64,000 bases of DNA, taken from Theropithecus gelada (lineage: Eukaryota; Chordata; Mammalia; Primates; Cercopithecidae). The position numbers and the translations under genes are program-made. Below are positions 22,791 through 34,600 of this stretch, piece by piece. The stretch is from assembly GCF_003255815.1 (NCBI RefSeq), contig NC_037689.1, positions 56,061,085 to 56,125,084 of the forward strand, read 5' to 3'. Each line of letters starts with the position of its first letter. The first letter of the stretch is position 1. A model generated the notes under the pieces. It was not told where the DNA came from. It worked only from the letters and a program-made list of their open reading frames with translations, and ran no database searches.

Positions 22791-25059
22791 GATTTTGGTT
22801 CTCACCTTGAATGTTGCCTTTTGTGAAATGAACACTGTCTTATATGACATGAATATTGCCTCTTGTGATTGACATTTGATTGACATTTGTTCTTATACGT
22901 AAAGTAAATCATATTTCACCCTTTCATTTTTCAACATCTGTGTTATGTTTCTAAAGTGATTTTTTTTGGACTAGATATTTGCCAGAGGCTTTTTTTCATC
23001 TCAAACTCTATATTTGATAGGAGGAATTAGTCTATTCTACTTTATTGTGATAACTGATATAGTTAATTTTATTTTCTTCATTTTACTTTAGGTATTCCAT
23101 CTATTTTTTGTTTGTTTGTTTGGTAATACAAGAGAAAGACAGTCACCTTCTAACTGTTCGGACTAGGGTCCTTTAATTCATTAGGATTAACATTTTGTGG
23201 GGCTACCTATATTTTTATGATAAAATGATATATTCAAGGATTGCATATAGCAAGTATCACTGCCTGTGGGTCCTTGAAACTCTGAGCCTCTGGAGTAGCT
23301 GTAAATCTGTACTCCTGACCCCAGTTGCAACAACAATTTCCTATAAACATTAACAATAAGCAAATTTTGGTTGTTGAGACTCTTGAGCCAAGGAGTTGAG
23401 AACAGAAACAGATTAAGTAGTACATGTATTTATGCCACCATATCCCAAAATATCATTTCTACATTTACTCTTTATCCAAGTAAATTCAGGCTCTGTCTCA
23501 ACTTCCTGTGCTAAATTCAATGGATATTTTTCTGTGATTATGTTAATGAACGTTTTTGGCCTCATTTGGAATTGTTAACTATTTTCACCTTCTTGAAAAT
23601 CCTTCTTCACTTGCTTTTCACAAGGTTATATTTCCTCTTTGTAACTTTTTCTGTCACTTCTGTATTCTGTTATAGTTCCTTTCCATGGCTATTATTTACA
23701 TATAAATATTTGTTAGCCTTATCACTAGATCTATTTCTTACTCCACATATATTATTTGATTAACCTTATCTTCTCCCATGTTTTCAAAACCAGAATTATC
23801 TGGACTTGGTGATTGTGTAGATACAAAGGTTAAGGAAGGATAGAAAGTTAAGATGACACCTGAGATTCTTGATTGGGCATTTTAGTTAATTCCTATTAGA
23901 ATGACAGCATACAAAACAGGTTTGTAAGAAAATAATTATTCAGCTTTGATCATAGTGAGTTTGAGGTGCCTGTTATTCAAATTTAGAAATAGTAATCAAT
24001 TGAGTATACAGTCCTAATTAGCAGGAGATATTCTATAGATGTATGTCTTTGGCATTCATCTCACTTGTGAAGTAATTGAAGTCATGAGACTAGGTTAGAA
24101 TGTTATAAAGGAGTTTGTGGAGTAGGAGCATGAAAAGAGAACAAAAGCCAGAGTTCTAAAAACCGTCAATGTTTAAGAGTTAGATAGAAGCGAGTATCAC
24201 AAAATGACTGGCTATCAGCAATTCGATAAATGTGAGAAAGCTCAGGAGGAGAATGTGATATAAAAAAACAAAGGAAATATATGATTGATGGACAGAGTTG
24301 ATTGCTCAACTAAGTCATTCCCTCCTTCTACATAATTTATAGAATCTAAAGCATATTCCATCAGCATTATGCCCAGGGAGGGGAGAAAATACCTTTAGCC
24401 CACAGAGTATGAATTATGATTGGCCTAAATAAAATATGCTAATCTCAACTTCTTTGCTGGTGACTATTTTATATATTGGCTTATGACAAAGTGCTGGCCA
24501 ATGAGAAGTCAGGGAAAATCTTGGATATTCTGAGAAAAGACCAATTTTCTATGGCAACTACTAGTGGCACTTCTCTTTTTTAACCAAACATTTTATACTT
24601 AATAAACACTTTGATTACAGAAAATTAGGTGGTACAAGCTATAGTTCTTAAAATGTAGATTATTGATGAGTAAGAGAGGAAAACTAGGGGGAAGCACTGA
24701 CTCAATTATCTCAGGCTGGGGAATTTATTACCCTTTTTATATAAAGCATAACACATGGTCAGTTTTTCTTTTGTTATATTCTGTGATGTAGACTACATTT
24801 CAAATGATGAAATAAAATTAGAAGTGGGAGGGGAATTCCAGGGTATTGTCATGAGTTGTCCCTTTCTTAGAGCTCACAGAAGAAAGAATAGCACTTGGGT
24901 AAAATGTGAATAATCTAAAACAGGAGTGTAAAATGAGTAAGAGAGATGCTGTCTGTCTCTACGTAGTAATAAATTAAATAAGCAGGAGGCCATTAACTTG
25001 AGCTGTCTCCATAATTTGAGTTTCTACATAACAAACTAAAACCTAACTTAAAAGTGTAT
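22791..25059. other. Unassigned DNA, ~2.3 kb
   Basis: No named repeat or gene. A stretch at about 24420-24580 containing 'gctggccaatgagaagtcagg' resembles part of a common old DNA-transposon or LTR family that I cannot name. A (TTTG)n run lies at 23109-23121. Confidence 0.4.
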
Positions 25060-26528
25060 TATTTTTGTGTACCAAAGAGCCAAGTTTTAGCCAATAATAA
25101 ACAGGAAAGCTTCAGCCAATCACAGGCAGCCATTGCCATCCAGGAGCAGGGGAAATTCTGGAAATCAAAGGAACAAAAGTGGACCTCCTTCTGGACACTG
25201 GGGCTGGTCTCTCAGTTCTCCTCTCCAATCCAGGCTCCCTCTCCTCTCTTAGTATGACCATGAGGGACATCTCAGGAAGGCCTTTAACATGATATTTTTC
25301 CCAACCCTTTAGTTGTAGTTGGGGAGTCCTCTTGTTCACCCATGCCTTTCTAATCATGCCTGAAAGCCCAGCTCCTCTGTTGGGCAGGGACATTCTGGCC
25401 CATATAAGGACCACCACCCTAATGACTCCAGGACAAACTCTTTGTCTCCCCTTAGTGGAGACTGGTATTAACAGAAGTTTGTTCAATTCAAGGAAAAATT
25501 GACTGAGCAACAACTGCTATACCAGTTCAGATCCACTTTAAGGATCCCACCTCCTTTCCTAACCAGAAACAATATCCCCTGAAACCAGAAGTTAGGAAAG
25601 GACTAGAAGCTATCATTGATAAATTAAGGTTGCAGGGCCTCCTCAAACCGTGCCACAGCCCTTGTAATACCCCAGTACTGGGAGTACGAAAACCCAACTG
25701 CGAGTGGAGACTAGTTCAGGACCTCTGCCTCATTAATGAGGCTGTGGTTCCAATTCACCCGGTGGTTCCCAATCCATATACCCTACTAACTCAGATACCT
25801 GAGGGAACTAAATGGTTCACAGTCCTGGACCTAAAGGATGCCTTCTTCTGCATACCACTATGCCCCTACTCCCAGTATTTGTTTGCATTTGAGGTTCCCT
25901 CTAACCAAACCACCCAGTTAACCGGGATGTTGTTACCTCAGGGATTCCAAGACAGCCCCCACTTGTTTGGTCAGGAATTTTCAAGAGATTTCTTCAAGTT
26001 TCTTTATTCTCAGGTTAAAGTTTTACAAATGTAGATGACATTCTCCTCTGTGCTCCAACTGAAGAAATCTCTCAGGAGGTCAGTAAGACTCTTCTTAGTT
26101 TTCTGGCTAACAGAGGATGTAAGGTTTCAAAATCTAAAGCTCAGCTCTGTAAGACTTCAGTGAAGTACCTCGGCCTGGTATTGTCAGAGGGGACCAGGGC
26201 ACTGGGCAAATAAAGGATTAAGCCCATCTCCTCCTTCCCCTTCCCCCAAACTCTGAAGCAACTGAGGGGATTCTTAGGCATTACAGGATTCTGCAGACTA
26301 TGCATAGCTGGATACAGTGAAATAGCTCATCCCTCATATCACCTAATAAAGGAGACTCAGACAGCTAAAACTCACTGGCCTGGGAACTGGAGGCTAGAAG
26401 GCCTTGGACCAACTAAAACAAGGGTTGCTTAAGGCACCAGCCCTTAGTCTCCCCATAGGGAAGAGATTTAATCTTTATGTATCAGAAAGGAAGGAAATGG
26501 CCATGGGAGTTCGAACCCAGGCTCTTCA

Positions 26529-26607
26529 TACCTGAGGAGGCAGTTGTCTGTTAGCCACAGACTCCCCTTAGAAAACAGCAGTCCTGCCACATTATGTAGA
26601 GTATAAA
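26529..26607 (-). repeat. Left arm of an inverted duplication within ERV pol
   Basis: This 79-bp segment is the reverse complement of 26744-26822 with 10 mismatches and no gaps. Here the pol reading order is broken: conserved pol text before it (ending near 26528) resumes after about 26610, so the segment is an insertion and not part of the gene's own order. Confidence 0.85.
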
Positions 26608-26743
26608 AGGTAGCCTGTAGGCTACCTAAGTAAGGAGCTTGATTTGGTAGCCAAAGGATGGCCAGCATGCCTCCAGGCAGTTGCAGTGGTAGCCTTGCTG
26701 GTACCAGAGGCTACTAAGTTAACCATGGGGACTAACTTAACTG

Positions 26744-26822
26744 TTTACACTCTGCAGAATGTGGCAGAACTGCTGTCTTCTAAAGGGAGTCTCTAGCTAA
26801 CAGACAATGGCCTCCTCAGGTA
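26744..26822 (+). repeat. Right arm of the inverted duplication (native pol position)
   Basis: Carries the pol text in its expected place and orientation, between the connection domain and RNase H. It is the likely donor of the inverted copy at 26529-26607. The loop between arms is 136 bp. Confidence 0.8.
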
Positions 26823-27439
26823 TCAAGCTCTGCTATTAGAGGGATCTGCAGTCCCATCCAGAACCTGCCCCTCCCTAAATCCAGCCACCTTCCTCCCAGA
26901 GGAAGCTGGGGAGCTTGAACATGACTACAAGCAGACAATAGTACAAACCTATGTGGCCAGAGAGGACCTCAAGGAAACCCCTTTAGAGAACCCAGACTGG
27001 ATTCTTTTTATCAACAGAAGTTCTTTTGTAAAACAAGGGATCCATAATGCAGGGCATGTGCAATAGTTACTCTGAATGATATTGTTGAGAGTGCATCTCT
27101 CTCCTCAGGCACAAGTGCTCAACTAGCCAAACTAATTGCCCTCACAAGGGCACTTGAATTAAGCAAAGGAAAAGCAGTTAACATTCATACTAATTCTAAG
27201 TATGCTTTCCTAGTCCTCCATGCCCATGCCACTTCTGGAAAACAGTCAAAAGTTTAAAGCCACCAAGTTAACATAATATCAATAAGTAGACAACTCAAAA
27301 ATGGTAGAAAACTTTGTGGCATTTTACTTGCCCTATGTCCAACTCTGTCCATGGCTCAGCAGTGATATAGAAGACAACAGTCCATAATCCCAGTGTGAGA
27401 TTATGGTTCCCGGTTCTAGAAAGAACAGAATAGAACTTA

Positions 27440-27700
27440 TTTACAAATTTTTTTAATTTTTAATTTTTGTGGGTACATAGTAGGCATATATATTTATAGG
27501 GTACAATGAGATATTAGGTATGCAATGCATAATAATTACATGACAAATGGGGTATTAATCCTCTCAAGCCTTTGTCCTTTATGTTACATACAATCCAATT
27601 ATTCTGTTTTAGTTATTTTAATATGTACAATTAAATTATTACATAATATAGTTACCCTGTTGTGCTATCAAATATTAGATCTTATTCATTCTTTCTGTTT
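27440..27700 (-). mobile_element. L1 3' UTR fragment, minus strand
   Basis: Antisense L1 3' UTR text ('tttttgtgggtacatag', 'gttaccctgttgtgctatcaaa'). No ORF2 body is attached directly on its right. Confidence 0.6.
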
Positions 27701-28114
27701 TTTTCACAAATAATTTTGTGTGCTGTAACCTCTCTGGAATCTACCTTCAGGATTGACACAAGGTGTTTGCCTTTTTTTTTTTTTTGCCTAACTCAGAACT
27801 CACACAACAGTAGAAAATGGTGGACATTCCTCAAAAATATTGTAAAGCAAATGAACAATCCTGGGGCAAAATATTATAGTTGAAGCATACAACAGAGCAA
27901 CTAAAGTCTGAGAGGAAAAGACAGGATGTTTATTTGGGAAATTAAGCATTCAAAAGTGCTCATGTATAGGAGATAATTTGCCCAAGGCAGGGTACATACT
28001 CAGAAAAGACCTGAGAATGCCCTATACTTTCACCTCTCATTAATCTATAGGTTCAGTGTAAGTAGGAAGTGAAGGGAAAAGCCACGTTGTAAATGTCCTG
28101 GCTAAGCACTGAAG
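27701..28114. other. Unassigned DNA
   Basis: Nothing recognised. It includes a 17-T run near 27769-27785. Confidence 0.4.
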
Positions 28115-29115
28115 GAGTATCTCAGCACAAATTCAATCTGAAATATTGGGAGAGGGCATTAATGAAAAAAATATAGCATACCTCATAGTCAATGGTGAAA
28201 AATATAAAGCTTTTCTTCTTAGATAAGAACAAAAAAAAGTCTGCTTTCATAACATACATTGTATGGGAGATAATTGCCAAAGCAAATAGAAAAAAATCAA
28301 AAGAAACAAAAGACATCTAATTTGTAAAGGTTTAAGTAATATTATATTAATAGAAGATATAATCCTATCTGTGGAATATTACAGAGTCCACCAAAAAAGA
28401 GAGAAAATGCCTTGAGTTAATTACACAACTTTGGCAAAGTTGTAGCTTACAACAACAACCCAGAAAAATCAATTGTGTTTCTATACACTAGCAATGAATA
28501 ATGCAAAAAGTAAGTTAAGAAATCAAATCATTTGCAATATCATCTAAACCAGTAAAGAACCTAGAGAAAAGGTTAGCCAAACAGATGATGGATTTGTACA
28601 TTGAAAACTACAAAACATTGATTAAAAAATTAAAGAAGACTTAAGTAATTGAAAAAATATTCTATGTTCACAGAGTAGAACACTACCCAAAATGATCAAT
28701 ACATTCAAGATCATCCCTATTCAAATTACAATGACTTTTGGGAGAAACAAGAAAGCCAGTTCTCAAATTCATATAAAATTACACGGGTTCCCAAATATCA
28801 AAACAGTCTTTAAAAAAGAAAGACAAATTTGGAGGACTCAAACTCCCCAATTTCAAAACTAATTTCAAAGCTAGTAATCAAAGTAGTGTGACAGTAGCAT
28901 AAGGATAGACATATAGAACAATGGAAAATAACTGGGGATGTAGAACAAATGCATACATCTAGAGTCAATAAATTTTAACAAGGATGCCAAGATGATTCAA
29001 TAGGGAAAAATAATTTTTTAAATAATACTGAGACTAATGCATATCTACATTCAAAGGAATAGATTTTTACACCTATGTTACACAATATACAAAACTTAAT
29101 TCAAAATGGATAAAT
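28115..29115 (+). mobile_element. Old L1M ORF2 fragment, plus strand
   Basis: Sense remnants of the ORF2 region after the polymerase motif: 'ctatacactagcaatgaa', 'ttgaaaactacaaaac', 'gatcatccctattcaaa', 'catatagaacaatgg', 'ataaatgac'. Many stops. It ends abruptly beside an antisense L1 piece. Confidence 0.65.
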
Positions 29116-29124
29116 GACTTTAAT

Positions 29125-29265
29125 ATAGGTTTTCAGATCTATTGGCATGTAGTTTCTCATAATATTCTTTAATAATATTTTAAATTTCTGTGCTATCAGT
29201 TGTAATGTCTACTTTTTCATCTCTGTTTTTATTTATTTAACTATTCTCTCTTTTTTCTTATTAGT
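29125..29265 (-). mobile_element. Short L1 ORF2 fragment, minus strand
   Basis: About 140 bp of antisense ORF2 ('ttctcataatattctttaataa', 'tcatctctgttttta'), wedged between two plus-strand L1 pieces. Confidence 0.5.
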
Positions 29266-29279
29266 TATCAGATGTTATT

Positions 29280-32155
29280 TGCAATCCTCACATAACCAAA
29301 AACTAAAAATCTATAACAGATACACAAAACATAAAGAGTAAGAAATTATATCATATCACCAGAGGCAATCACTATTATACAAAGGAAGACAGGAAAGAAG
29401 TAAAGAGAGGACCAACAAAATAACCAGAAATCAAATAACAATATGGCAGGAGTAAGTCCTTACTTACCAATAATAACATTGCATGTAAATGTACTAAATT
29501 TCCAATGAAAAGACATAGAGTGGGTGCATGGATTGAAAAAGAAGACCTAATTCTGTGCTTCCTACAAGAAACTAATGTCACCTATAAAGACGCATAAAGA
29601 ATGAAAATGAAATGATGAAAAAATATATTCTATGAAAATGGAAACCAGAATAGGAATAGCTATATTTATATCAGTCAAAATGGAGTCCAAGACAAAAATT
29701 ATATAAACGGACAAAAAGGTCATTATGTAAAGATAAAGTGGTCAAGTCAGCAAGAAGATATAACAATTGTAAATATATGTGTACCCAACCCTGGGGGACT
29801 GAGATATATAAAGCAAATATTATCAGAGCAAAAGAGAGAAATAGACACCAATACAGTAATAGCTGGGGACTTCAACACCCCACTTTCAGCCCTGGACCCA
29901 TAATATAGACAAAACAATTAACAAAGAAACACTTAACTTAACCTGTGCTATAGACTAAATAGACCTAACAGACATTTACAGAACATGCATCCAAAAACTG
30001 CAGAACACACATTCTTCTCCTCAGCAGCACATAGAACATTCTCAAGGATAGAACATATTTTAGGCCATAAACAAGGCTTAAAGTTTCAAAAAATTTTAAT
30101 TATGTCTAGTGTTTTTTACTAACTAAAACAGAATAAAACTGGAAATTAACAACAGGAAGAATTTTGGAAACTATAAAAACACACAGAAATTAAACAATGT
30201 ACTCCTGAACAATGACTGGGTAAAAGATGATATTAAGAAGAAAATTTTAAAAGTTCTTGCAAAAAATGAAAATGGAAACATCACATAAAAAACTTATGCA
30301 AAAGCAGTACCAAAAGGGAAATATACAGCAATGCCTACATAAAAAAAAAAATAGAAAAATTTTAAATAAACAAACTAGTGATGGATCTTAAAGACATATA
30401 CCAGAAAGAGCAAAAGAAGCTCAAAATTAGTAGAGGAAAAGTAAAGGACAGAGCAGAAATAAATATGATTGAAAATTTAAAAAAATGAAAGATTAATGAA
30501 ACAAAGAGTTTTTAAAGATAAAATCAACACACCATTAACCAGACTAATTAAGAAAAAAGAGAGAAGATCCAAACAAAATCAGAGATAAAAAAAAAAAAAA
30601 GACATTACAACTGACAGCACAGAAATTTAAAGGATTATTAAAGAATATTATGAGAAACTACATGCCAATAGATCAGAAACCCTAGAAGAAATAATGAATT
30701 ACTGGACACATAAAACCTACTAAAATTGAACCATGACGAAATCCAAAACCTCAATACAAAAATATCAAGTGATGAGATAAAACACTAATAAAAAGTCTCC
30801 CAGTACAGATAAGCCCAGGACCTGATGGCTTCATACTAAATTCAACCAAACATTAAAAGAATGAATACGAACCCCTACACAAACTATTTCAAAACTGTGA
30901 GGAGAAGGAAATATTTCTAAACTCATTCCACGAGGCCAGTATTTTGCTGATACCAAAACCAGACAAAGGAAAATGAAAGGCCAATATATCTAATGAACTG
31001 AGATGCGAAAATCCTCAACAAAATACTAGCAAACCGAATTCAGTAACACATAAAAAAGATCAACATAATCAAATGGGATTCATCCCAGGGATGCAAGTGT
31101 GGCTCAACATGAACAAATCAATAAAGGTAATACAACATATTAACAAACTGAAGAAAAAACATCATATGATCATTTAAATAGATCCTGAAAAACAATTTGA
31201 GCAAATTCAATATACTTTCGTAATAAAAACTCTCAACAAACTAAGTATAGAAGGAACATACCTCAACATATGAGAAAAGCCGTATATGACAAACCCAAAG
31301 TTAGTTTCATAATGAAAAAGGAAAATGTGAAAGCGATTCTCTAAGTTCTGGAATGCAGTAAGGGTGACCATTTTTACCACTTTTATTCAACATACTACTA
31401 GAGGTCCTAGCCAGAGAAGTTAGACAAGAGAAAGAAATAAAAGAGATTCATATTGGAAATGAAAAAGCTAAAATATTTTTGTTTGCATAGGCTATAATCT
31501 TATATTTAGAAAAAACTAAAAATTCCACCAAAAAACTATTAGAACTGGTAAATTTAGGAAAGTTGCAGAATACAAAATCAATATACAGAAATCAGTAGTA
31601 TTGTGATATGCCAAAAGTGAATAATCTGAAAAAGAAACCAGGATAGTAATCCTATTTACAGTAGCTACAAATAAAATAAAATATCTAGGAATAAACTTAG
31701 TCAAAGAAGTGAAAGATCTCTACAGTGAAAACCGTCAAACATTAATGAAAGAAATTGAAGAGGACACAAGCAAATGAAAAGATAGTCAATTTCCATACAT
31801 TAGAAGAATCAACACTGTTAAAATGTACATACTACCCAAAGGAATCTTCAGATTCAATGAAACACTTATGAAAATATCTATGGCATTTTCCACAGAAACA
31901 GGAAAAAGAAAACAGTGCCAAAATTTATATGGAACTCTGAAAGATTCAGAATAGCCCAAGCCTTCCTGATCAAAAAGAATAAAACTGGAGGAATAATATT
32001 ACCTGACTTCAAGTTATGCTACAAAGCTGTAGTAACCCAAATAGCATGGTACTGGTATCAAAAGAGACATATAGATCAATGGAACATAATAGAGAACCCA
32101 GAAATAAAGCTATACATTGACAGTGAACTCATTTTTGACAAAGGTGCCAAGAACC
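29280..32155 (+). mobile_element. L1MA-type ORF2 (near-complete, decayed), plus strand
   Basis: Sense L1 from the ORF1-ORF2 junction (ORF2 start region near 29440) through endonuclease, reverse transcriptase and the region after it. The best surviving frame, 31915-32190, still reads a diverged F-L-I-K-K-N-K-T-G-G with Y-K-A-V-V-T-Q. The polymerase motif near 31475-31490 is destroyed: the expected F-A-D-D codons read as a mutated 'ttgcataggct'. Numerous stops make it inactive. It joins a different L1 fragment at about 32155. Confidence 0.75.
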
Positions 32156-32570
32156 TAGACTCAGAGCAATTAGACAAGGGAAAGAAATAAAGGGTATCCA
32201 AATTGGAAAACAGAAAATCAATCTCTGTTTGCAGATGATATGATTATTTACCTAGAAAATCCTAAAAATTCCTCCAAAAGACTCTTAGATTTGATAAATG
32301 AATTCAGCAAAGTCTCTGATTACAAAAAGAATGTACACAAATCAGTAGCACTGCTATACACCAGCAATGACCAACCTGAGAGTCAAAGCAAGAACACAAT
32401 CCCTTTTACAACAGCTGCAAAATAATAAAATAAAATAAAATAAATACCTAGTAATACACTTAATGAAGGATGTGAAACAGCTCTACAAGGAGAACTACAA
32501 AACACTGCTGAAATAAATCATAGATAACACAAACATGGAAACGCATCCTATGCTCATGGATTGGAAGAAT
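32156..32570 (+). mobile_element. Second L1 ORF2 fragment, left part
   Basis: Starts abruptly at the text just before the polymerase motif and keeps an intact-looking F-A-D-D-M-I-I-Y-L motif (32228-32254), so it is younger than the L1 it abuts. An LTR12-like element splits it at 32571. An (AAAAT)n run lies at 32420-32445. Confidence 0.72.
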
Positions 32571-33217
32571 TGTGTCCGGAATTGTTTCCTTCCGGTGGGT
32601 TCTTGGTCTCACTGACTTCAGGAATGAAGCTGCAGACCCTCGTGGTGAGTGTTACAGTTCTTAAAGATGGTATGTCTGGAATTTTGTTCCTTCAGATGTT
32701 CAGATGTGTCTGAAGTTTCTTCCTACTGGTGGGTTTGTGGTCTCGCTGACTTCAGGAGTGAAGCTGCAGACCTTCACAGTGAGTGTTACAGCTCTTAAAG
32801 GTGGCATGTCCAGAGTTGTGTGTTCCTCCTGGTGGGTTCATGGTCTCGCTGACTTCAGGAGTGAAGCTGCAGACCTTCGCAGTGAGTGTTACAGCTCATA
32901 AAGGTAGTGTGGACCCAAAGAGTGAGCAGCAGCAAGTTTTACTGCAAAGAGCCAAAGAACAAAGCTTCCACACTGTGTAAGGACACCCCAGCGGTTCCCA
33001 CTGCTGGCTACGGTGGCCAGCTTTTATTCCCTTATTTGGCCCTGCCCACGTCCTTATGATTGGTCCATTTTACAGAGTGCCGATTGGTCTGTTTTACAGA
33101 ATACTGATTGGTCCGTTTTCACAGAGTGCTGATTGGTGCTTTTACAAACCTTTAGCTAGACCTAAAAGTTCTCCAAGTCCCCACCCAACCCAGAAGCCCC
33201 GCTGGCTTCACATCTCA
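32571..33217 (-). mobile_element. LTR12/HERV9-type solo LTR
   Basis: A 647-bp element with TG...CA ends inserted in an L1. The L1 bases 'gaat' are duplicated on both sides (32567-32570 and 33218-33221), the 4-bp duplication expected of class I ERVs. The left part has three tandem ~100-130 bp units (anchors 'ggtctc' at 32605, 32739 and 32842). The right part has four CCAAT boxes in reverse (ATTGG at 33059, 33083, 33107, 33132), spaced 24-25 bp. Both features are known from HERV9 LTRs, which act as promoters and enhancers in germ and blood cells. It is shorter than the usual LTR12. Confidence 0.85.
33059..33136 (-). promoter_or_regulatory. Four regularly spaced CCAAT boxes
   Basis: ATTGG pentamers recur every 24-25 bp inside near-identical units ('gattggtccattttacaga'). 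In HERV9 LTRs such arrays bind NF-Y. Transcription would run on the minus strand, out of the LTR to the left. Activity is inference. Confidence 0.7.
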
Positions 33218-33575
33218 GAATCAATATTGTGAAAACAACCATAACTGTCCAAAGCAATCTACAGATTTGATACAATTCCCATCAACATACCAACATCATT
33301 TTTCACAGAATTATAAAGAACAATCCTGAAATTCACATGGAACCAAAACAGAGGCCAAATAGCCAAAGCACTCCTGAGCAAAAATAACAAATCTGGAGGC
33401 ATCACATTACTGGACTTCAAATTATACTACAAGATTATATTTTCCAAAACAGCATGGTAATGATATAAAAGTAGGCATATAGAGCAATGGAACAGAATAG
33501 ATTACCCATAAATAAATCCAGATATGTACAGCCAACTCATCTTTGACAAAGCATATAAAAATATTAATTGGGATA
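33218..33575 (+). mobile_element. Second L1 ORF2 fragment, right part
   Basis: Resumes exactly where the L1 was interrupted by the LTR12-like element ('gaatcaatattgtgaaaac') and runs to 'ctcatctttgacaaagc', about 970 codons into ORF2. It is then cut by the 5' UTR of the young L1 at 33576. It does not resume downstream of that L1. Confidence 0.75.
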
Positions 33576-34600
33576 GGGGCGGAGCAAGATGGCCAAATAG
33601 GAACAGCTCCAGTCTTCAACTCCCAGCGCCAGCGACACAGAAGACCGGTGATTTCGGCATTTTCAACTGAGGTACTGGGTTCATCTCACTGGGGAGTGCC
33701 GGATGATCGGTACTGGTCAGCTGCTGCAGCCCGACCAGCGAGAGCTGAAGCAGGGCGAGGCATTGCCTCACCTGAGAAGCGCAAGGGGGAAGGGAATCCC
33801 TTTTCCTAGCCAGGGGAACTGAGACACACAACACCTGGAGAATCGGGTAACTCCCACCCCAATACTGCGCTTTGAGCAAACAGGCACACCAGGAGATCAT
33901 ATCCCACACCTGGCCGGGAGGGTCCCACACCCACGGAGCCTCCCTCATTGCTATTACGGCAGTCTGTGATCTACCGGCAAGGCAGCAGCGAGGCTGGGGG
34001 AGGGGCGCCCGCCATTGCTGAGGCTTAAGTAGGTAAACAAAGCTGCTGGGAAGCTCGAACTGGGTGGAGCTCACAGCAGCTCAAGGAAACCTGCCTGTCT
34101 CTGTAGACTCCACCTCTGGGGGCAGGGCACAGAAAACAATAACAAAGCAGCAGACACCTCTGCAGACGCAAACGACTCTGTCTGACAGCTTTGAAGAGAG
34201 CAGTGGATCTCCCAACACGGAGGTTGAGATCTGAGAAGGGACAGACCCCCTGCTCAAGCGGGTCCCTGACCCCTGAGTAGCCTAACTGGGAGACATCCCC
34301 CACTAGGGGCAGTCTGACACCCCACACCTCACAGGGTGGAGTACACCCCTGAGAGGAAGCTTCCAAAGCAAGAATCAGACAGGTACACTTGCTGTTCAGA
34401 AATATTCTATCTTCTGCAGCCTCTGCTGCTGTTACCCAGGCAAACAGGGTCTGGAGTGGACCTCAAGCAATCTCCAACAGACCTACAGCTGAGGGTCCTG
34501 ACTGTTAGAAGGAAAACTATCAAACAGGAAGGACACCTACACCAAAACCCCATCAGTACATCACCATCATCAAAGACCAGAGGCAGATAAAACCACAAAG
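33576..34600 (+). promoter_or_regulatory. L1 5' UTR with internal promoter (young L1PA / Old World monkey L1)
   Basis: Starts 'ggggcggagcaagatggcc', the L1 start, and runs 1025 bp to ORF1. The YY1 site 'aagatggcc' is at 33586-33594, about ten bases from the start, where it positions RNA polymerase II initiation in known L1s. The body is GC-rich with little decay. The text resembles the L1 lineage of Old World monkeys more than human L1PA1-2. A long minus-strand frame at 33616-34074 overlaps the region in which primate L1s carry antisense ORF0. Confidence 0.9.

Larger units (their letters stand above)
25060..27420 (+). pseudogene. Class I (gammaretrovirus-like) ERV protease-pol remnant
   Basis: Plus-strand remnant in retroviral order. 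The protease active-site D-T-G-A stretch is near 25193-25204. The reverse transcriptase follows; its best frame, 25630-26034, keeps L-D-L-K-D-A-F and L-P-Q-G-F. The thumb/connection lies at about 26250-26900 and RNase H at about 26980-27240. The frame breaks inside the catalytic Y-x-D-D motif near 26028-26040, where a base appears to be missing, and many stops follow. An extra inverted segment sits at 26529-26607. No LTR, integrase or env is seen. Broad affinity is to class I ERVs (HERV-H/W/9-like); the family is uncertain. Confidence 0.75.

Noticed and set aside
25112..25513. 133-codon minus-strand frame
   Set aside because: Opposite strand of the class I ERV protease region; no independent support.
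26468..26668. Minus-strand retroviral-looking frame as a second, opposite provirus
   Set aside because: Explained by the 79-bp inverted copy plus chance open sequence around it.
33000..33150. CRISPR-like array (ATTGG units with ~20-bp spacers)
   Set aside because: Four diverged units in a primate LTR; they are CCAAT boxes, not a prokaryotic array.
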